Positions 25,554 through 60,318 are shown, counted from the stretch's first letter. The stretch: 64,000 bases of DNA from Elysia crispata (GCA_033675545.1 JAWDGP010006665.1:452001-516000), one strand, 5' to 3'. Translations and numbers: made by a program. Notes: generated by a model not told the origin, from the sequence alone.

Positions 25554-26686
25554 GCCAGACTCAATAGACATTTTCAAATTTTGTTTCATTGTTGACGGCC
25601 GCTTCTTTCACATTTTTTTAAATTCATTCACGTTTAATTCTTTTGTTTGCATTTATTTGCTGCTCGCCTTTTGCTTTAATAAGCTTTCATTTTTATTTGA
25701 CTTTCTATCACATTTTGCTAGTGTAAGTACTAGTGACAACACCTTCGTTAAATTAATTTATTCTATGCCAGTATCTAATGTTAGTTTCTATATTCGCTTT
25801 CCAGCATAAGATATTTGATACACTTTAACTCATCCACACGACGACTGTCACTATCATCATTGTGTTTGTTATCCTCTTTTTCATCATCGTCTTGTTATCA
25901 GCATAATCACAAACATTTCGATCACCTTAGTCTAGGCTTAGAGCTAGATCTTCATTTTTCACGCTGTGTTTGATAAACCAAGAAAACCAGCTGTGCCCGT
26001 CCACATGTTGTCGTTTGCCCTCTGAGTAGTAGGCTAGTCTTCCCAAAGGAGGACAAGGCCTTTATTTATAGTAATATCAACGAGGTAATACAATAGAGAT
26101 CTTTGTCGAGTTATGTGATCACACTCAATAACATCATTGAGTTGAGCTAAGAAATCCCCCTTCACCTATCTCCCTAGCTGGCGATATGGTCATCTCAACA
26201 ATGTTTTATTAGAACTTAGAAGAGATCACTGATAAATGTTTTCATGAAATGAAGAGCTATGTAAAACGTGTTTGTAATAGTAAAAAACCGAGTAGTTAGT
26301 TAAATTAAAATATTACTAATAAAATGATCATTTTTTGTCCAAGGAAGTCCATCTTATCTGACATTTGCTAAAGATTTGCAATACGAATAGAGGGTGATAT
26401 CGTTGTAAGATTCCTTTCTTGTTGTGTAACTTTGGATACAAAAGAGCTAACAATTCTTGGTGTTGCAGCAGCGAGTATTTATTTTGTATTAACAAAATCA
26501 AATTGAACTGTCAGACTATTCTGCACGTGTTTTTCTCTTTGTGATTAGGTTTAAACTGGAATAAACATAGTAGCCAAATACATGTATGTCTCGCAGAATG
26601 ATGTATCTAAGTAATCGGTAGAATCGCAGTTCTTTCACCTTCTCACTGTCGTTGATGGAGATTGAGATACTCCCCATGCATCCGTT

Positions 26687-27212
26687 GTAGAGTCTCTCTG
26701 TGTGAAGTTTGCGCCGCACTCCACCAAGGTTTGTAAGTTGACTGCGCTCCAAGTTGTTTATAGAAATCGTCTTAGCACAGGCCTCTGTTGTAAAGTTTCT
26801 CTGTCTGCTAACTGCGCCTCAAGGTATGTCTTGTAACCGCCTTGACACAGACATCTGTTGTAGAGTCTCTCTGTCTGATGACTGCGCCTCCAGGTATGTC
26901 TTGTAACCGTCTTGACACAGACATCTGTTGTAAAGTTTCAATGTCTGATGACTGCGCCTCCAGGTATGTCTTGTAACCGCCTTGACACAGACATCTATTG
27001 TTAAGTTTCTCTGTCTGCTAACTGCGCCTCCAGGTATGTCTTGTAACCGTCTTGACACAGACATCTGTTGTAGAGTCTCTCTGTCTGATGACTGCGCCTC
27101 CAGGTATGTCTTGTAACCGTCTTGACACAGACATCTGTTGTAGAGTCTCTCTGTCTGATGACTGCGCCTCCAGGTATGTCTTGTAACCGTCTTGACACAG
27201 ACATCTGTTGTT
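26687..27212. repeat. 70-bp minisatellite, about six good copies
   Basis: The word GGTATGTCTTGTAACC recurs at 26823, 26893, 26963, 27033, 27103 and 27173, an exact 70-bp period. Each unit also has ACTGCGCCTC, CTTGACACAGACATC and TGTTGTAGAGT. Copies differ in GTCTCTCT versus GTTTCTCT and CTGATGA versus CTGCTAA. Degenerate copies extend left to about 26687. Since 70 is not divisible by 3, the units read through all three frames on the minus strand and create repetitive but meaningless reading frames. Confidence 0.95.
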
Positions 27213-27524
27213 CAAGAAGGTCATGATCGTATCCATTTGCACGGGTGACATCTTTTTCTACTCAAATCACATGGACTCTGACATGGGTTAGGCTCAAACG
27301 GTCTTTTACTAGTTGTCAAATAATGGGACAGAAAAGAAATTATTCATCTTTATTAATCATAGAAGGCGAATATTTTAGACCAAGAAGCAGATTCTTTAAA
27401 TGAATTTTGCTTCAGGAGGGAATAAATGTCGACCTACGTCTTTTGATATTTTTTTAAGTGTCTTTTTCCTCAGGAATCCTTCACCGGTAAGTTCTTTGAC
27501 CATTTATACTTAGTGTACAATTAT

Positions 27525-27535
27525 TAATAATAATA

Positions 27536-27620
<85 letters not shown>
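27525..27620. repeat. (AAT)n microsatellite
   Basis: About 31 AAT triplets with one AGT interruption. Confidence 0.95.
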
Positions 27621-27621
<1 letters not shown>

Positions 27622-28105
27622 CTTCTATATACATGTAGGAATGACCAGGTAGCTTACAAGTGCTCAGTGACAGATCTTGGGATACTTTTTGCAGTTGGCT
27701 AGTCTTCTCTTACTCTTTCGATCCTCTCATGTAGTTCAAATAGAATGCAGATAAGTTTATTCAATGATTTCAAATTATCAGGTTACTCACTCTAATATGT
27801 TCTAGAGGTTTAGAATATACTTAAGAAGACCCAGGAAGGTTTCTACCGTAAACACAGGTATGAGCAAAGTAAGATAATAGGCCTACACCACACATTAATA
27901 TAAAAACAAAAATATTTACACAACTTAGTGGTGTACTTATATCTTCATGGAAGCGAGGTTTCGATGCTCTATTAATATAAAATCAACAGTGCAAATTAAT
28001 GCGAAAAATATTTTGAATAATATAGCATAGAAAGATTTGACTTATCAACTACATTGGAAATACAGACTCTTAAACAGAATGACTCTTTTAAATTTGGTTC
28101 ATGTA

Positions 28106-30300
<2,195 letters not shown>

Positions 30301-30362
30301 GGGTACTGCAAATCAAGTGGGTTTTTTTGTTTTGTTTTGTTTTTGTTTTTTGTTTGTTTTAC

Positions 30363-30937
<575 letters not shown>

Positions 30938-30939
30938 TT

Positions 30940-33515
<2,576 letters not shown>

Positions 33516-34409
33516 TCAACGGAGAAATTTCATGGCAAGTTTTAAATATCCTCGGGGCGCAAATGTCTATATCTCCGACCCTAATAATTATGATTCTCTT
33601 CCCGATGTGTGTTTAACCGTACCGGTATAGCAAGTTGTCTTACCGCAGGGGGGCCAGCGTTACTGGCATGTCTTTTCCTTATCTATTTTTTTCTGCGAAG
33701 AGGCATGGCTGACTATGAAAAGTAAATATCGAGATTTCAACTTTTTCCATGTTAGTGAGCATCTTTATGCAGTTCCCAAAACACGCTCTTGGTAATACAT
33801 GTATTACACCCAACGTAACTCATTCTGCCCATGAAGTCTTTATCGGATCTTCTGCCAAAACAAATCTCTATACACATAGACAGTCGTGTCGGGTCACCTC
33901 GCCTTTTCCTACATTCATACGATGATTGTTGGGGGAGGGGTGGGGGGCTACTTTACCTCGTCACATCAAAAGAGTGGCCGACCAGTAGACGCCTGGTGCC
34001 GTGCGCCAACAACTTCTTGGAACCATGACTTGACCTGAAGTGAGGTTCAATGCTTTGTTTGAGCCACACATAATACTGCTACATGTGCAGCTGTTCAAAG
34101 TACAGATGTACCAAGCTTCCTCCTCCTTCATGCGCAGGCTACCCAGCTTCGTTCATCAGTGTTAAGAAAAGAGCCCTGCACACTTTTATCTGGATCGACC
34201 TTTTATCAGTGAATAGAGGATGGTAAAAAGAACTTTCTATACAAACAAATGCGCTGTACATTATATTCCCATATTTGATGGTGTAAAAATAGTGGAAGTA
34301 TAATTTTGACTTTGATCTGCTTTGGTTCATGGTTACATCTGCGCGTGAGAATCAGAACACAACAAGCAAAGTATGTTGGCCTTGACATGCGCAGACATAG
34401 TTTGGAACA

Positions 34410-34612
34410 ACTTATAAATGAAGAAAATGAACGGAAAGAGAGCCATAGGTAGACAGAGAGAAAAGATTTGAGGACGGGTTAGGAAGAATGATGCACCGGT
34501 GGAGGTAAAGGGGTCGACCTGATCGTGAAAGGACAGAGAGGCGTGGAGGGATAATAAAAATTATGGTCACCAATGCGAACCGGCACAACACCTCATGATG
34601 ATGATGATAATT
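34410..34612 (+). mobile_element. Possible LINE 3' end
   Basis: One frame reads DRERTERRGGIIKIMVTN then ANRHNTS and stops in a (TGA)n run. LINE ORF2 proteins of the same general type often end in a short basic DR.AWR-type segment followed by a triplet microsatellite tail. A stop lies just upstream in frame, so at best this is a 5'-truncated relic. Confidence 0.3.
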
Positions 34613-34969
34613 ATGACTGGCCATGCTATAATTATGTGACAGTAACCGTCGTTAAAGATGTATCTTGTCACTCAAACTACAAAGCTTAGGCAAAGCCCAA
34701 GTGCTAGAGATCTCTATCGACGTTGCCTTACATGAATGTAGGCTTTCACATACCTGCTCACAAGTTACTTCTGGCTAGCATGGACTATACTTATTCATTT
34801 CCTTGTAGGGGAGATAAACCACACAACCTAGTTTGAGGTGAAGTCTGAGTCAAGTTTGAATGAAAAGGTATACCTATAGGTTTACAATCAAGGGGAATTT
34901 GGTTCTTGTTTTTACTTTAAAATTGGATTTTAAGGGCCCATGCAATCAAGTGTAAATTTTAGATCCAGA

Positions 34970-35300
34970 AGAACTAGATCTATATGTTACTTTTTCCCTG
35001 TAGTCAACGTGAAAGTGACTTCCTTAGACCCCAAGCCTTAGTGCTGCTTCCAGCACTAGAGTCGGCATATTTATAGATCAAGATCTAGATCTAGATCTAG
35101 ATCTATATGTTCTCTTGCTTCTAGATCTAGACCAAGTAAATGTGGGATTTGTTTTTCTTGCTTGGATTTACATCTTAACAGCAGTTAGAGAGTTACAGGC
35201 CCACATGTTATCTAGATTAAATCTAGATCTAGAACTATTCAACAAAATAATCACATCTTTAAAGATTAAGAAATCTAGATCTATGACTAAATAGATCTCT
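34970..35300. repeat. TCTAGATC-rich cluster
   Basis: Many overlapping AGATCTAGATC words, including a run of about 30 bp at 35080-35106 and further copies to 35295. Confidence 0.75.
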
Positions 35301-36312
35301 ATTTTACATCTGATATAGGTATTAGGTTGTAAATCAAATCAATTTAAATAATTAAAAAAAAATGCACAAAAGCATGAACTCTGCAATGAAATGTAGTTCT
35401 ACTACTACTACTACTTCTGCTGCTACTAGAGATCTACTTCAAATTTAATATGCCTAGATCAAAATAATTTCTAAATCAGCGAATGGCTTATGAATAATGG
35501 TTCCAAATAGTAGTTCTCAGATTGCCTTAAAAGGACAGCAGTTGAGTGTGTGTTACATGATGTAATTTTTATAAATTGTAATAAGGATGGGATCAACTGC
35601 ACTGTTGAACAGGTTCAAATGCTTGTGGCTGAGGCGCTAATGCTGAAGTTGCGATCCGAGAGGAGCTTGTTGCAATAATAATAGCAGCAATAGCCAGTAC
35701 AGTTGGAATTGTTGACAGTTGAGCCTTGGTCACTGGTTAAACTTCATAGTTGGCTGCACTGACTAGATCTAGGTCTAATAAAGACCTTCAAGGTTAGCGA
35801 TCATGGAACTATTATTTTCCTAACATGATACTTTCAATGGTATGGGCGTGTCATTGAAATGAATGTGCTGCAAGGAAAACAGGTTTGAGGGAGGGAGGGA
35901 GGAAGGAGGGAAGAGAAACAGGTAGAGAGAGGTCAATCACACAGTTGTAACTGTTTCGGCAGTGAAGTGTCTCCCGAACTGAAAATGAAAGGCCAAAATT
36001 TGCACAGTTCACACAGAATTAAAGTGTTGATATATGGTTTGCATGTTAAATAAAACTTAATTTCATTAGCCATTTAACAGAAAATATAGGAGCCAATTAG
36101 AGGGTCTCCTGATTTGATTTGTCCTCCAACTCACAGTTGATAAGTTGTAAATATATGTAGAATTGAAGCAAGCCTCATAGTGTGAGAGTGAAAAAACATT
36201 ATTTCTTGATCAATAGAAAATCTTTTGCATGTACTTACATATAGTTTATTGGATGTTTTACTCAATACTTCCCTGTAGAAATAAAAGTAAGGTCAAAGTA
36301 GTGTTTTTTGCA

Positions 36313-36327
36313 GGGGGGGGGGGGGGG
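36313..36327. repeat. Poly-G run
   Basis: Fifteen consecutive G on the plus strand after TTTTTTGCA. Confidence 0.9.
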
Positions 36328-37675
36328 TTTGTTAAGGCTTTATTGTGCATTGCTCAACTTTTGATGAAATTAATTCGACCACAGCAACGAAACATTCAAA
36401 TCACAATGAGGTAAATTAAAATTTTTTTTGGGCAGAGTTTTTCCGAATCAGGCTTGTTGGAGAAGCAAAATTTACTGTACCTGAGCAGTGCTGTTATCCT
36501 CCTATCTTTCAGGATGGTTTGCTTGAACTAAGCATAAGGATTGATTGCTGTGAGGTAGAGTGCAGGGTGCCACCATATTTATACAAAAAAAAATGGAATT
36601 CTAAATCTAGCTCAAATCTACTAATAATTCTAATTATCACATTACTGTCCAAATTGCAATACAGCACAGTTACAAGTATTATTAGTCCACCTTGACATTA
36701 AAAAGGTCTTTAAATTTTATTTTTTTAATTTAAACTTGAGATTGAACACAAAAGAAAAAGAAAGTTGAAGCCCAATCAACCAAGCACTTGACCAAAAGCT
36801 TCCAATCTGTAGTATATGTGCGCTCTCATGACCATACCTATTGAGTGGTGATTTTGTGGACTCTCTATTCAACCTCTCAGCTACTGGCTTGGAAACCCGT
36901 CTTCTCCTCTGAATGAGTGACAGATATTTAGAGAATACTTTATTTTAAGAATTTCAACCAATGGCTTCCCAATTTTATCTCTGCTTTTTGAAAAAATGTA
37001 ATCATATGAGGCTTATGTGAGAAAGATATTCATGTGCTCTCAATACAGAAGATGAAGATAATGGTTATAGTTTTATTTATCATACCAAAAAATGTGTGGG
37101 CACATTGGCACCTGTATATTCTGTAAAGAATTCCTTAACTTTCACTCATGATACAGGTGGAAACTTAGCCTTGCTCCTCGACCATAGACAGCCTAAGGAG
37201 AACCAAAGAGAGAGGGAAAGCTATGCATATACACAAGTAGATTTTGTTAGTGCTGAGTTTGCAGGCTACTTCTAAAGTTGTGAGGCCTCTAGCCTGACTT
37301 TTTTTTTTCTTAATGAGTGTCAGTGACGTTTAAGCTCTATGAATTTGTTCAACCCATAATATACTATCAGTAAACACCTGGGCTATCAAATGGTACAATC
37401 AAGGAGTAGATGATTTAGAATCAAGTTCCCTTATTTGTAGTCGTTAGCAAATTAAAGATTGTTATAAACATATGAAGTTACTAAGAACAAGCAAGTATAG
37501 GCAACCATTGGCGTCTTGTTGTGATAATGTCCTGTGTTTGGGGGCTACTTTTTCAAGCCTATAGAAATAAAGATATCTACTGTCGTAAAATTTTTGTGAA
37601 CTGTAATTGTTTGGTTTTTTTTGGTTCCAGGAAGTGTAACTTCTAAAGAATCATTTGGGATAGCAAATTGTGAGA

Positions 37676-52949
<15,274 letters not shown>

Positions 52950-55900
52950 CGGTAGATGATCTTGCGTCCACTTGGCAAGTTCTGTTTTTCAAACTTTGTT
53001 TGCACACAAACTCCAAAAATAGCTGCCATATGTTTTCGGTATTTAAAAGGCCTGATTGATCATAAAGAAGTCAATAAGACTATATACAAATTAATGTTCA
53101 TCAGAGCAAGATAAAGTATATATCTTTAACAAGCATTGCAGTTTTACTGTAAGTAAATTATACTAAAGGAGTCACTAAAATAAGCATTTTTCTCTTAGCT
53201 TTTGTGGTTAAGATATACACAACTAAACATGAAATGTTTAAACTGATAAAGGATAAAGCAAAAAAAGATTTAGTAGAGTCCATGTATAACGAGTTCTGAA
53301 ATAATGAGAATTTCCCCCTAATACGAGACCTTTTGCAACATCCTCAAATTTGTCTTTTTACCCTCTTAATAAAATGCCTGTTGACAGGTGTACAGGTCTT
53401 AATCATCCAGCTAAAACAGGAGTTTCAGTAATTGATGAACTAAATTTATAAATGTCAGGTATTATCCATTAGACCTTATTGGATTGATTGGGCAGCAGAC
53501 ACTGCAAGACCTGATTGTGGAAGGTAGAAAGTTCAGGTGGGTCAGTTTGGATATATGTCAGCTTTTCTTACCATAGACTAGCCTGAACATGAGCCAGATG
53601 TTAAAACCCACCATATAAGTAAACATGTTTAGGTAACAGGCTGCCTTGGGGTGCTGCAGTACTCAAGCAGATGGTATATAGAAAGAAAGGTTATGTAAAC
53701 ATGTACAGGCAAGAATTTGCTGTTACAGCTATGAAAGGTGATACTTGTGTGCTGGTCATTAGTGCCACCACAAACCATGAAAAAGAATGTTCTCAATGCA
53801 AAAAGTTAAGATCTCTCAAAACACATTGTATTACATCATCAGGATTTTATATAACAGATTTAACTTAAGGTAGTTATGTTGGGCTAGGTCTATCATTTTG
53901 TCATTCAAGCAACAGACATTGCTCTTACGCATACTCTGAATCTTGCATCATATCTTTTGATTCTTTAGCTTGTTTTGTTGTGAGAAAAGAGGGAGACATT
54001 ATGGTTTTCATGGATTAATGAGCAATGTAGAAAAATTCAATTAAGATGTTAAAATCGAAATAAACTCAGATCTTCTTTGTTTTACTCCATTTGTCCTTTA
54101 TCTGGTATCACAAGATTACCAAGGCACACATATTTTTTTTAAAGAAACCCATATCTTGTTATAACAGAATTCTGTTAGGTGAAATTCAAGACACAGACTA
54201 GATGCTTTTACCATCCTGCTATTATCTCTCTAGGTAAAGCAATAGGGTTTTTAATTTGAAGGAGAACTTTTGAAAAATAAATTAAAAAAAGGAGCATTTA
54301 TCGTTACTGGGACATGTATATGTGGCAAGGCTTAACTGTTTAATTTCTCCCATGTCTCTTTCACAGTATTATGCAAGAAAGTCAAAAAAAGCTAGTGTTA
54401 CTAGAGACGTAAACAGGGAAAAAATATCTTTACAGCAATCAAAAAGAAAAACTGTTAGTGTTGCTAAATACATAAAGAGGTAGAAAATATTTTACAGCAT
54501 TAAAAAAGAAAAGCTGTTGATATTGCTGTGTTGTCTGCCATGAATGCTATTGACTGCTTTGTTAACACTGAATTGCTATGTTGTTATATTTTTCAAACAT
54601 GGTCTTATACAAATTAAAATGTCTAACTTAAGAGGTATTAATTGCATGTAAAAAACATATTTATTGTTATAGCCTTTAAAAAAATATATATATATTGAAG
54701 CTTGTCAGTATACATGTATCTGTTTGTCTAAGAAACCCACTAAAAAGTTGATTTTTGTATTTGTTTTACATCTATTTAAATTGTTCCCTTATTCCAACTA
54801 TGTATAGATAAGGCACACTGTCTCAATCACTATTAGATCAGTTGCCCTGATAGTTGTTGTGATATACAAATACCTGAAACATCGAAGTAATTCCCACCGT
54901 GTTCCTCTTATTTTTATTGTGATTTGCTGCTGTGAAATGAAAACAGGATTATGGCATGCAGGTTTTTAATTATATACTCAGTATCATCCCGTGTGAAAAT
55001 TAGGTTCCACATTCTTAAGCATACATATCACTTGAGTCTGTTTATTTTTAAGTAATATAGACCATCAGTCTTATGTAAACAGTTTTTTAAAATATCTCAC
55101 TGGACATGCATAGGACTGTTTAGCTTGTTATTTAAAGTTTATAATGATATACTCATTGGCTTTACCTGTGTAAGTAAGACACCACATGGTAAAGCACACA
55201 TTTTGTAAGTGCTTTGGCCTATTGTTTAAGGATTTTAGTTTTTAATACAACAAGAAAATATGCATGGCAGGAGAGAAGAGCGTGGAGAGAACAACTAGAA
55301 ATAGATTAACTTCAAGTCAGAAGTCTTGAGAAGATTTTTCTTCCGACTTGTTGTGTGCTGTGTAATTCCTGTCCAAGGGAAAAAAATCTGTTCCCCTCAG
55401 TCCATCATACTTTTTCTTATGGTTTCTCAATTTAGCAGGGTTTATATACATGAAATTCAGATTAATCAAACTTTGTGATAAAAAGATATTTTACTTAATG
55501 TGTCAACATATTCTTGGATTTAAAATAGGGATAATTTTAACTCTGAAATAAATCTTTCTATGCAGTCATAGTTCAGTGAACTATTTCTATGAAAAACCAA
55601 AAACTAAACCCACTTTCATTGGAAATTATTTTGGCTCCCGACATCAAATGGGCTATTTCACACTCAATTATAAAGACCTAGAGTTTTTCTGGTGGTGCTC
55701 AACAGTGGTTAGGATTAGGTTTTGATTTTAAAAAATCCCAAAATTTTCGCCCTTTGCGGGATGAGAACCCTCGACTTATAGTTGCATCAACATCAATTGG
55801 AGGAGTCGGTAAAATATTCGCTTTTTGTTGGATGAGAACCCTCAACTTAAAGTTGCATTGACACCAGTTGCCTTGCAATTCAGAGAGAACATGACATACA

Positions 55901-58520
55901 TACTAAATTGTGAAAGATCCAGCATTGTAGCATAGTGTGTGTAAGACTGTAGAAATAGATGAAATATAAATGATAGTTTAATTTTTTTTTTCTATTTGTT
56001 TTTTCAGTGTGTTTATCATTTATCCATTTCAGATAATTTATCCATTTGAAGTATTATAAAACTGACATTTATGATACTTAACCTGAACTTGGAGGAGGGA
56101 AGTCTCAAATATTTTAAATCCTCTGCATTTTTTAAGTTGCTTGGCAACATTTTGCCTGAGAAGTTCCTTATTATAGCTAATCAAGAAAATCCAGAGTTTC
56201 AAAACTCAACTGGTTATGCAAGTTGAATATCTCCTCACCTGCCTTATTCTATGTTCAACATGAAGTTGGAGTGTCAGATTGCTCAGCCAATTGAAACTTG
56301 AACTGGAACTTTAACCATCCTGCTTTTATTAGTTTTAAATCTTTGCCTAGGCTATCTGGATTGGATCTCAACTATCTAGCCCCAATCTTCAAGACTCAGA
56401 AGTAACTGTATCCTCTTCACTCATAATTCATATATGAATTTTATAGTTACAGACAGTTGTAGATATAGCTCTATGTAATATATGGTCTAAAGCTCTTCAT
56501 GTGATAAGAGTTCCAATCAAACATCATCAGTAAGTTCATATGTTTATTAAATTTTGTCATTACTATTAACTGTCACAGGCACAGTCATGTGTGAGGTATT
56601 GAATAGTATTAGAGCTAAACATGATTGAGTTGTTAAATTTAGATAACAAAACCATTGACTGCTGACCAATCTTTTGCATCGGTCCATCCCAACAATCTTA
56701 ACTAAGGAAACCAACTCAACTCTGGTGTCAATAGTTCTATGTTACATCATTTCTTTCCTCAGGGCAAAAGTGCTGCTGTTCTCTGTTTTGCTCACAATCC
56801 ATATTGATTTGGTATTAAAAAACAATGTGGGAAATTAGCTGTTTCTACTACATGTAATTTGCCTTCTCGAGAGAGGATGTAGGTTCAAAAAACAACAAAC
56901 AGAACACCAATATTTTTGCACTTTTTATCAGCTGGTAGAGTTGAAGAGATAAATGTAAAGAACGATTGTAATGTATGAAAGCTTGGAACATTATTATGTT
57001 TGTATTTTTTTTTTACCAAATACATGAAGCATATTGTTTACTTTCATTTTAAAATATTAATCCGAACATTTAACATCTATGCAATGTAATTGTCATTTAT
57101 TTTTATACTCTGTTGGACTTTCTTATAATATTGTGGGGTAATTATTAGACGAAACGACATAAACCGTTAGCTTTACTCAAAAATCTTTTATTATCATTTT
57201 ATAGATTTATGAATTTATCTTGGAGAAAAGCATTATCTTTTCCATTGTCAAATCCCATCAGAATGCATCCCATGTTTTTCGTATTACCTATTTCAGAAAT
57301 TTGACAAGATTAGTTACTTTTTAGCACAAATTTTTTTTCAGTCTGGCCAAAATCTTTTTCATTTTTAAACCATCTCCTACCATTTTTCTCTATAAAGACT
57401 TTTTATGCACAAATAATGATCTTTATCATGGGCATTACACTTAGTCCCACATAGCATATTTGGGCTTATCATCAAAAACTTTTTTTTTTAATCCCAGCTG
57501 GTCTGTCAAGATATACTCAGTAGGACAAATGTGCTGTTCATCAGATGTGAGAAAATTGTAATTTTTTTTTTTTTTTTTTTTTCTGCTGAGCCAACAAGAC
57601 AAAATAAAGAAGATGTAGCAAAAAGAATTTTTTTTTCATAGTTTTTTTTTTTTTTTTCAAATAAATTCTGTAATAGTTGAGATGTACATTTTTTAGTATT
57701 TAACATATGGTAAAAGTATTGGCCCAGTGTGATTGTATTTGGGTTTTTACTTTTTTAGTAATTTTTTTTTTTGGAGAAGTGTTAATTTCTTACTTCTATG
57801 ATTTGCATTTTACTGGAAGGTAAAAACTTTAAACTCAGTGCCTAAATGAGCCCAATTAAATATTCTTTGGGTCAGACTATGCACAAAAAGAAACTAATTT
57901 ATGTAAATCTGATAGCTAGCTGAAAATGTTAACTCAAAAGTACATTAAATTTCTTTTTACCGGCATCCCTAATCATGAGTAGTTGTACGCCTAAACAGTT
58001 TGACACAAGTAGGCAGTACCATGGAACTTGTTATCAAACCCTGTTTTGAAGCTTATTGTGGTTTTTTATTCTTATCTCTGTTTACAAGTATCAAGCTTGA
58101 AGGAGTTCTCTGATTTAAGTAAGAAAGAGAGAAAGAGTGTGTGTGTATGGGTGTGTATGAATAGTGGAGGGGGGCGCATAGGGGGAGGGGACAGTTTCCA
58201 AGGTTTACCAAAATGTTTCACATCATTTTTTAAGAGTAAAAATAATTATGTGTGTTTTTTCTTTAATGTTTATGATTTTTTGTATAAATATCAAAATATC
58301 ATCCTATAGCAATGTCTGAAGGGTGCCCTCCTCAATATTTCACGAACCGAATATTTTAAATCCATTGCGTCATTTTTTTGCTTATTTACTCCTGTTTCTC
58401 TTTGTGTTAAAGACAGATACAACTCAGATGAGACTTTTTATATTTTTTTCTTACTGAGTTAATTCTTTGTCATAAATATTTGTGTCAACTTCAAAATCGA
58501 AGATCTTTAATAAAGCTATC
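52950..58520 (+). other. 3' UTR and 3' flank of RNF207
   Basis: AT-rich, no coding exon. AATAAA at 53368-53373 followed by a GT-rich segment, at 54059-54064 and at 58509-58514 are candidate polyadenylation signals; which one is used cannot be told. A two-copy 71-bp repeat lies inside. Confidence 0.4.
55735..55876. repeat. Two-copy 71-bp tandem repeat
   Basis: TAAAATATTCGC/CAAAATTTTCGC, GGATGAGAACCCTC, ACTTATAGTTGCAT and ACACCAGTTG-type words recur with a 71-bp offset (ATGAGAACCC at 55761 and 55832). Confidence 0.75.
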
Positions 58521-58840
58521 TTTATATAGTCAAGAACTGGCTTTAATGATATTAATGTTGATACATGCATCAAAGTTTTTATCTCAACTTTTGTATTTTT
58601 ATAGTTCTTAATTTCTTTTTACACCTTGAGAAATTTTTTATAGGTCTGTTAAACTTTAATGAATGAAGAGAAGAGATTCAATTTCCATCATTTCTTTTTG
58701 TTTTGTTTGATACTTTTTTAAACTCCAAAGAGTAGGTTTTTTGTTGAAAATCTAATTGTTGTTAATTTTCATTTTGTTCATGAACTACTGTATAATTTTA
58801 TTAAACCATGAAGTTTTAGACTAATCTCTTTGTTCCTTCT

Positions 58841-58938
58841 TTACTTCTGTCCTACATGTGTTACAGGCTTGTTTATTTCTGTCCTACATATATGTATTAC
58901 ATACTTATTTACTTATGTCCTACATACATGTATTACGG
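58841..58938. repeat. Three-copy ~31-36-bp tandem repeat
   Basis: TTACTTCTGTCCTACATGTG, TATTTCTGTCCTACATATAT and TTACTTATGTCCTACATACA follow one another, each with TGTTAC or TATTAC and a variable end. Confidence 0.75.
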
Positions 58939-60114
58939 GCTGTGTTGATAAATTGGCTTCATTCTTCTTTGAAAGATAAGAAAACCGTTGATACAAGAGA
59001 CATATTTTTATTACAGAGAGTACTAAAAATTAATCAAAAACGGTTCTTTTCTTGCCAAGTTCCACTATTTTAATGAAAATTGAATCTTTTCAACACTCTA
59101 TTCAATACGTTCACAATTACCACCACAGAGGAGCGTGGACATGTAAGTTTGATTGTCCTTATGAGCATAGTTTTTGAGCCAAGATAAGAAATTTTTAATT
59201 TGAAATGTGGCTTGAGGTGTAGGGCCTACATTTTTTTTTGTTGGTTTGCTGCTAGTGCTGATTCATGCATCATCAATATCATCAAGCACTATGTCATGAA
59301 GTAGTGATGATCACATGTGTTGTTTGTTGGTCTAAATGCGTCTGTCGCTTTTCCTTTATGAACCTATCAAGCAGGTTTTACTGTTGTTAATGTTCTTGTT
59401 TCTTCTCTCCGGATCCCAAAATCATGCAAGTAGTGATACGATATACAAGTTCTCCCTTCTCGACCCATGATCGAAAGCAATTACATGTATATTGTCCTAT
59501 TTTGTCTGTGAGTTCTGGTTATGATTTTATGGAGAGTTATTCAAAGCGGAGTTCTTGTCGATCTGGTAATTATAAGAGAGAGTGAGAGAAACAACCTTGA
59601 CGTTACCTTAAATAAAATGGTTTACGAGTTCAGGTGGGAGAAAATGAGGAGAAGAGAGAAAAAGAGATGTAGATGAGGAGTCAGAAGTAGAGAGAGAGGA
59701 ACAATGAGAGAGGTGAAAAATAGCAAAAGGGGAAAGAGAATAATAAGTAAATAAGGAAATAATCGGAAAGGGGGAGGGGGGGGGGGGTTCAAGAGTAATT
59801 TTACAGAACAATTAGCGCAAGCCTGACTACTGTATTGCGCTATTTTTTTTCTTTTGCACAAGACCAACAGCGTTTTACAACTGGTCGAGAGATCCTGATA
59901 CTTTCCTGTTGTTGTTGGAGCAAAGAATCCAACAGATGAGTACCTTGGAAATTCCATTGTTGCTCCCCAGTCGAGTATTCTCGGGATGCATGCCCAGGTC
60001 CGTGAAAGACATGCTTGTTTTACTAATATGTTTTCGTTATCATATTGCTGACTATGACGAAGGTACCGATATTGATTTTAATGACAAAATATAGCAGCAT
60101 TTTTAGTGGCAAAG

Positions 60115-60182
60115 GTAGTAGTAGTAGAAGTAGCAGCAGTAGCAGCAGCAGTACCAGTGATAGTTGTAGTAGTAGTAGCAGC

Positions 60183-60275
<93 letters not shown>

Positions 60276-60318
60276 TGTAGTAGTAGTATTAGTAGTAGTA
60301 GTTGTTGTTGATGATGTT
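60115..60318. repeat. (AGT)n microsatellite with AGC variants
   Basis: GTA/AGT triplets with AGC, AGA and ACC variants near the left end, pure from about 60188 to 60275. Inverted relative to the block at 60681-60780. Confidence 0.95.

Larger units (their letters stand above)
33516..37630. other. Intergenic / upstream region of RNF207
   Basis: No coding exon is recognised. It may hold 5' non-coding exons of RNF207. Contents noted separately: a possible LINE 3' end (34410-34612), a TCTAGATC cluster (34970-35300) and a 15-base G run (36313-36327). Confidence 0.4.

Noticed and set aside
26687..27212. CRISPR-like regular repeat
   Set aside because: The repeats are contiguous with no variable spacers, and the context is eukaryotic. 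The array at 45906-47061 was rejected as CRISPR for the same reasons.
26819..27251. Repetitive open frames (SVSRRLQDIPGGAV...) that look like a repeat protein
   Set aside because: The 70-bp unit is not a multiple of three and the frame rotates from copy to copy. Start and splice signals are lacking, so it is a minisatellite.
58149..58195. G-quadruplex at the G-rich runs (also 33929-33948)
   Set aside because: Only three clear runs of three or more G are separated by short loops at each site, so a standard four-run quadruplex is not well supported.
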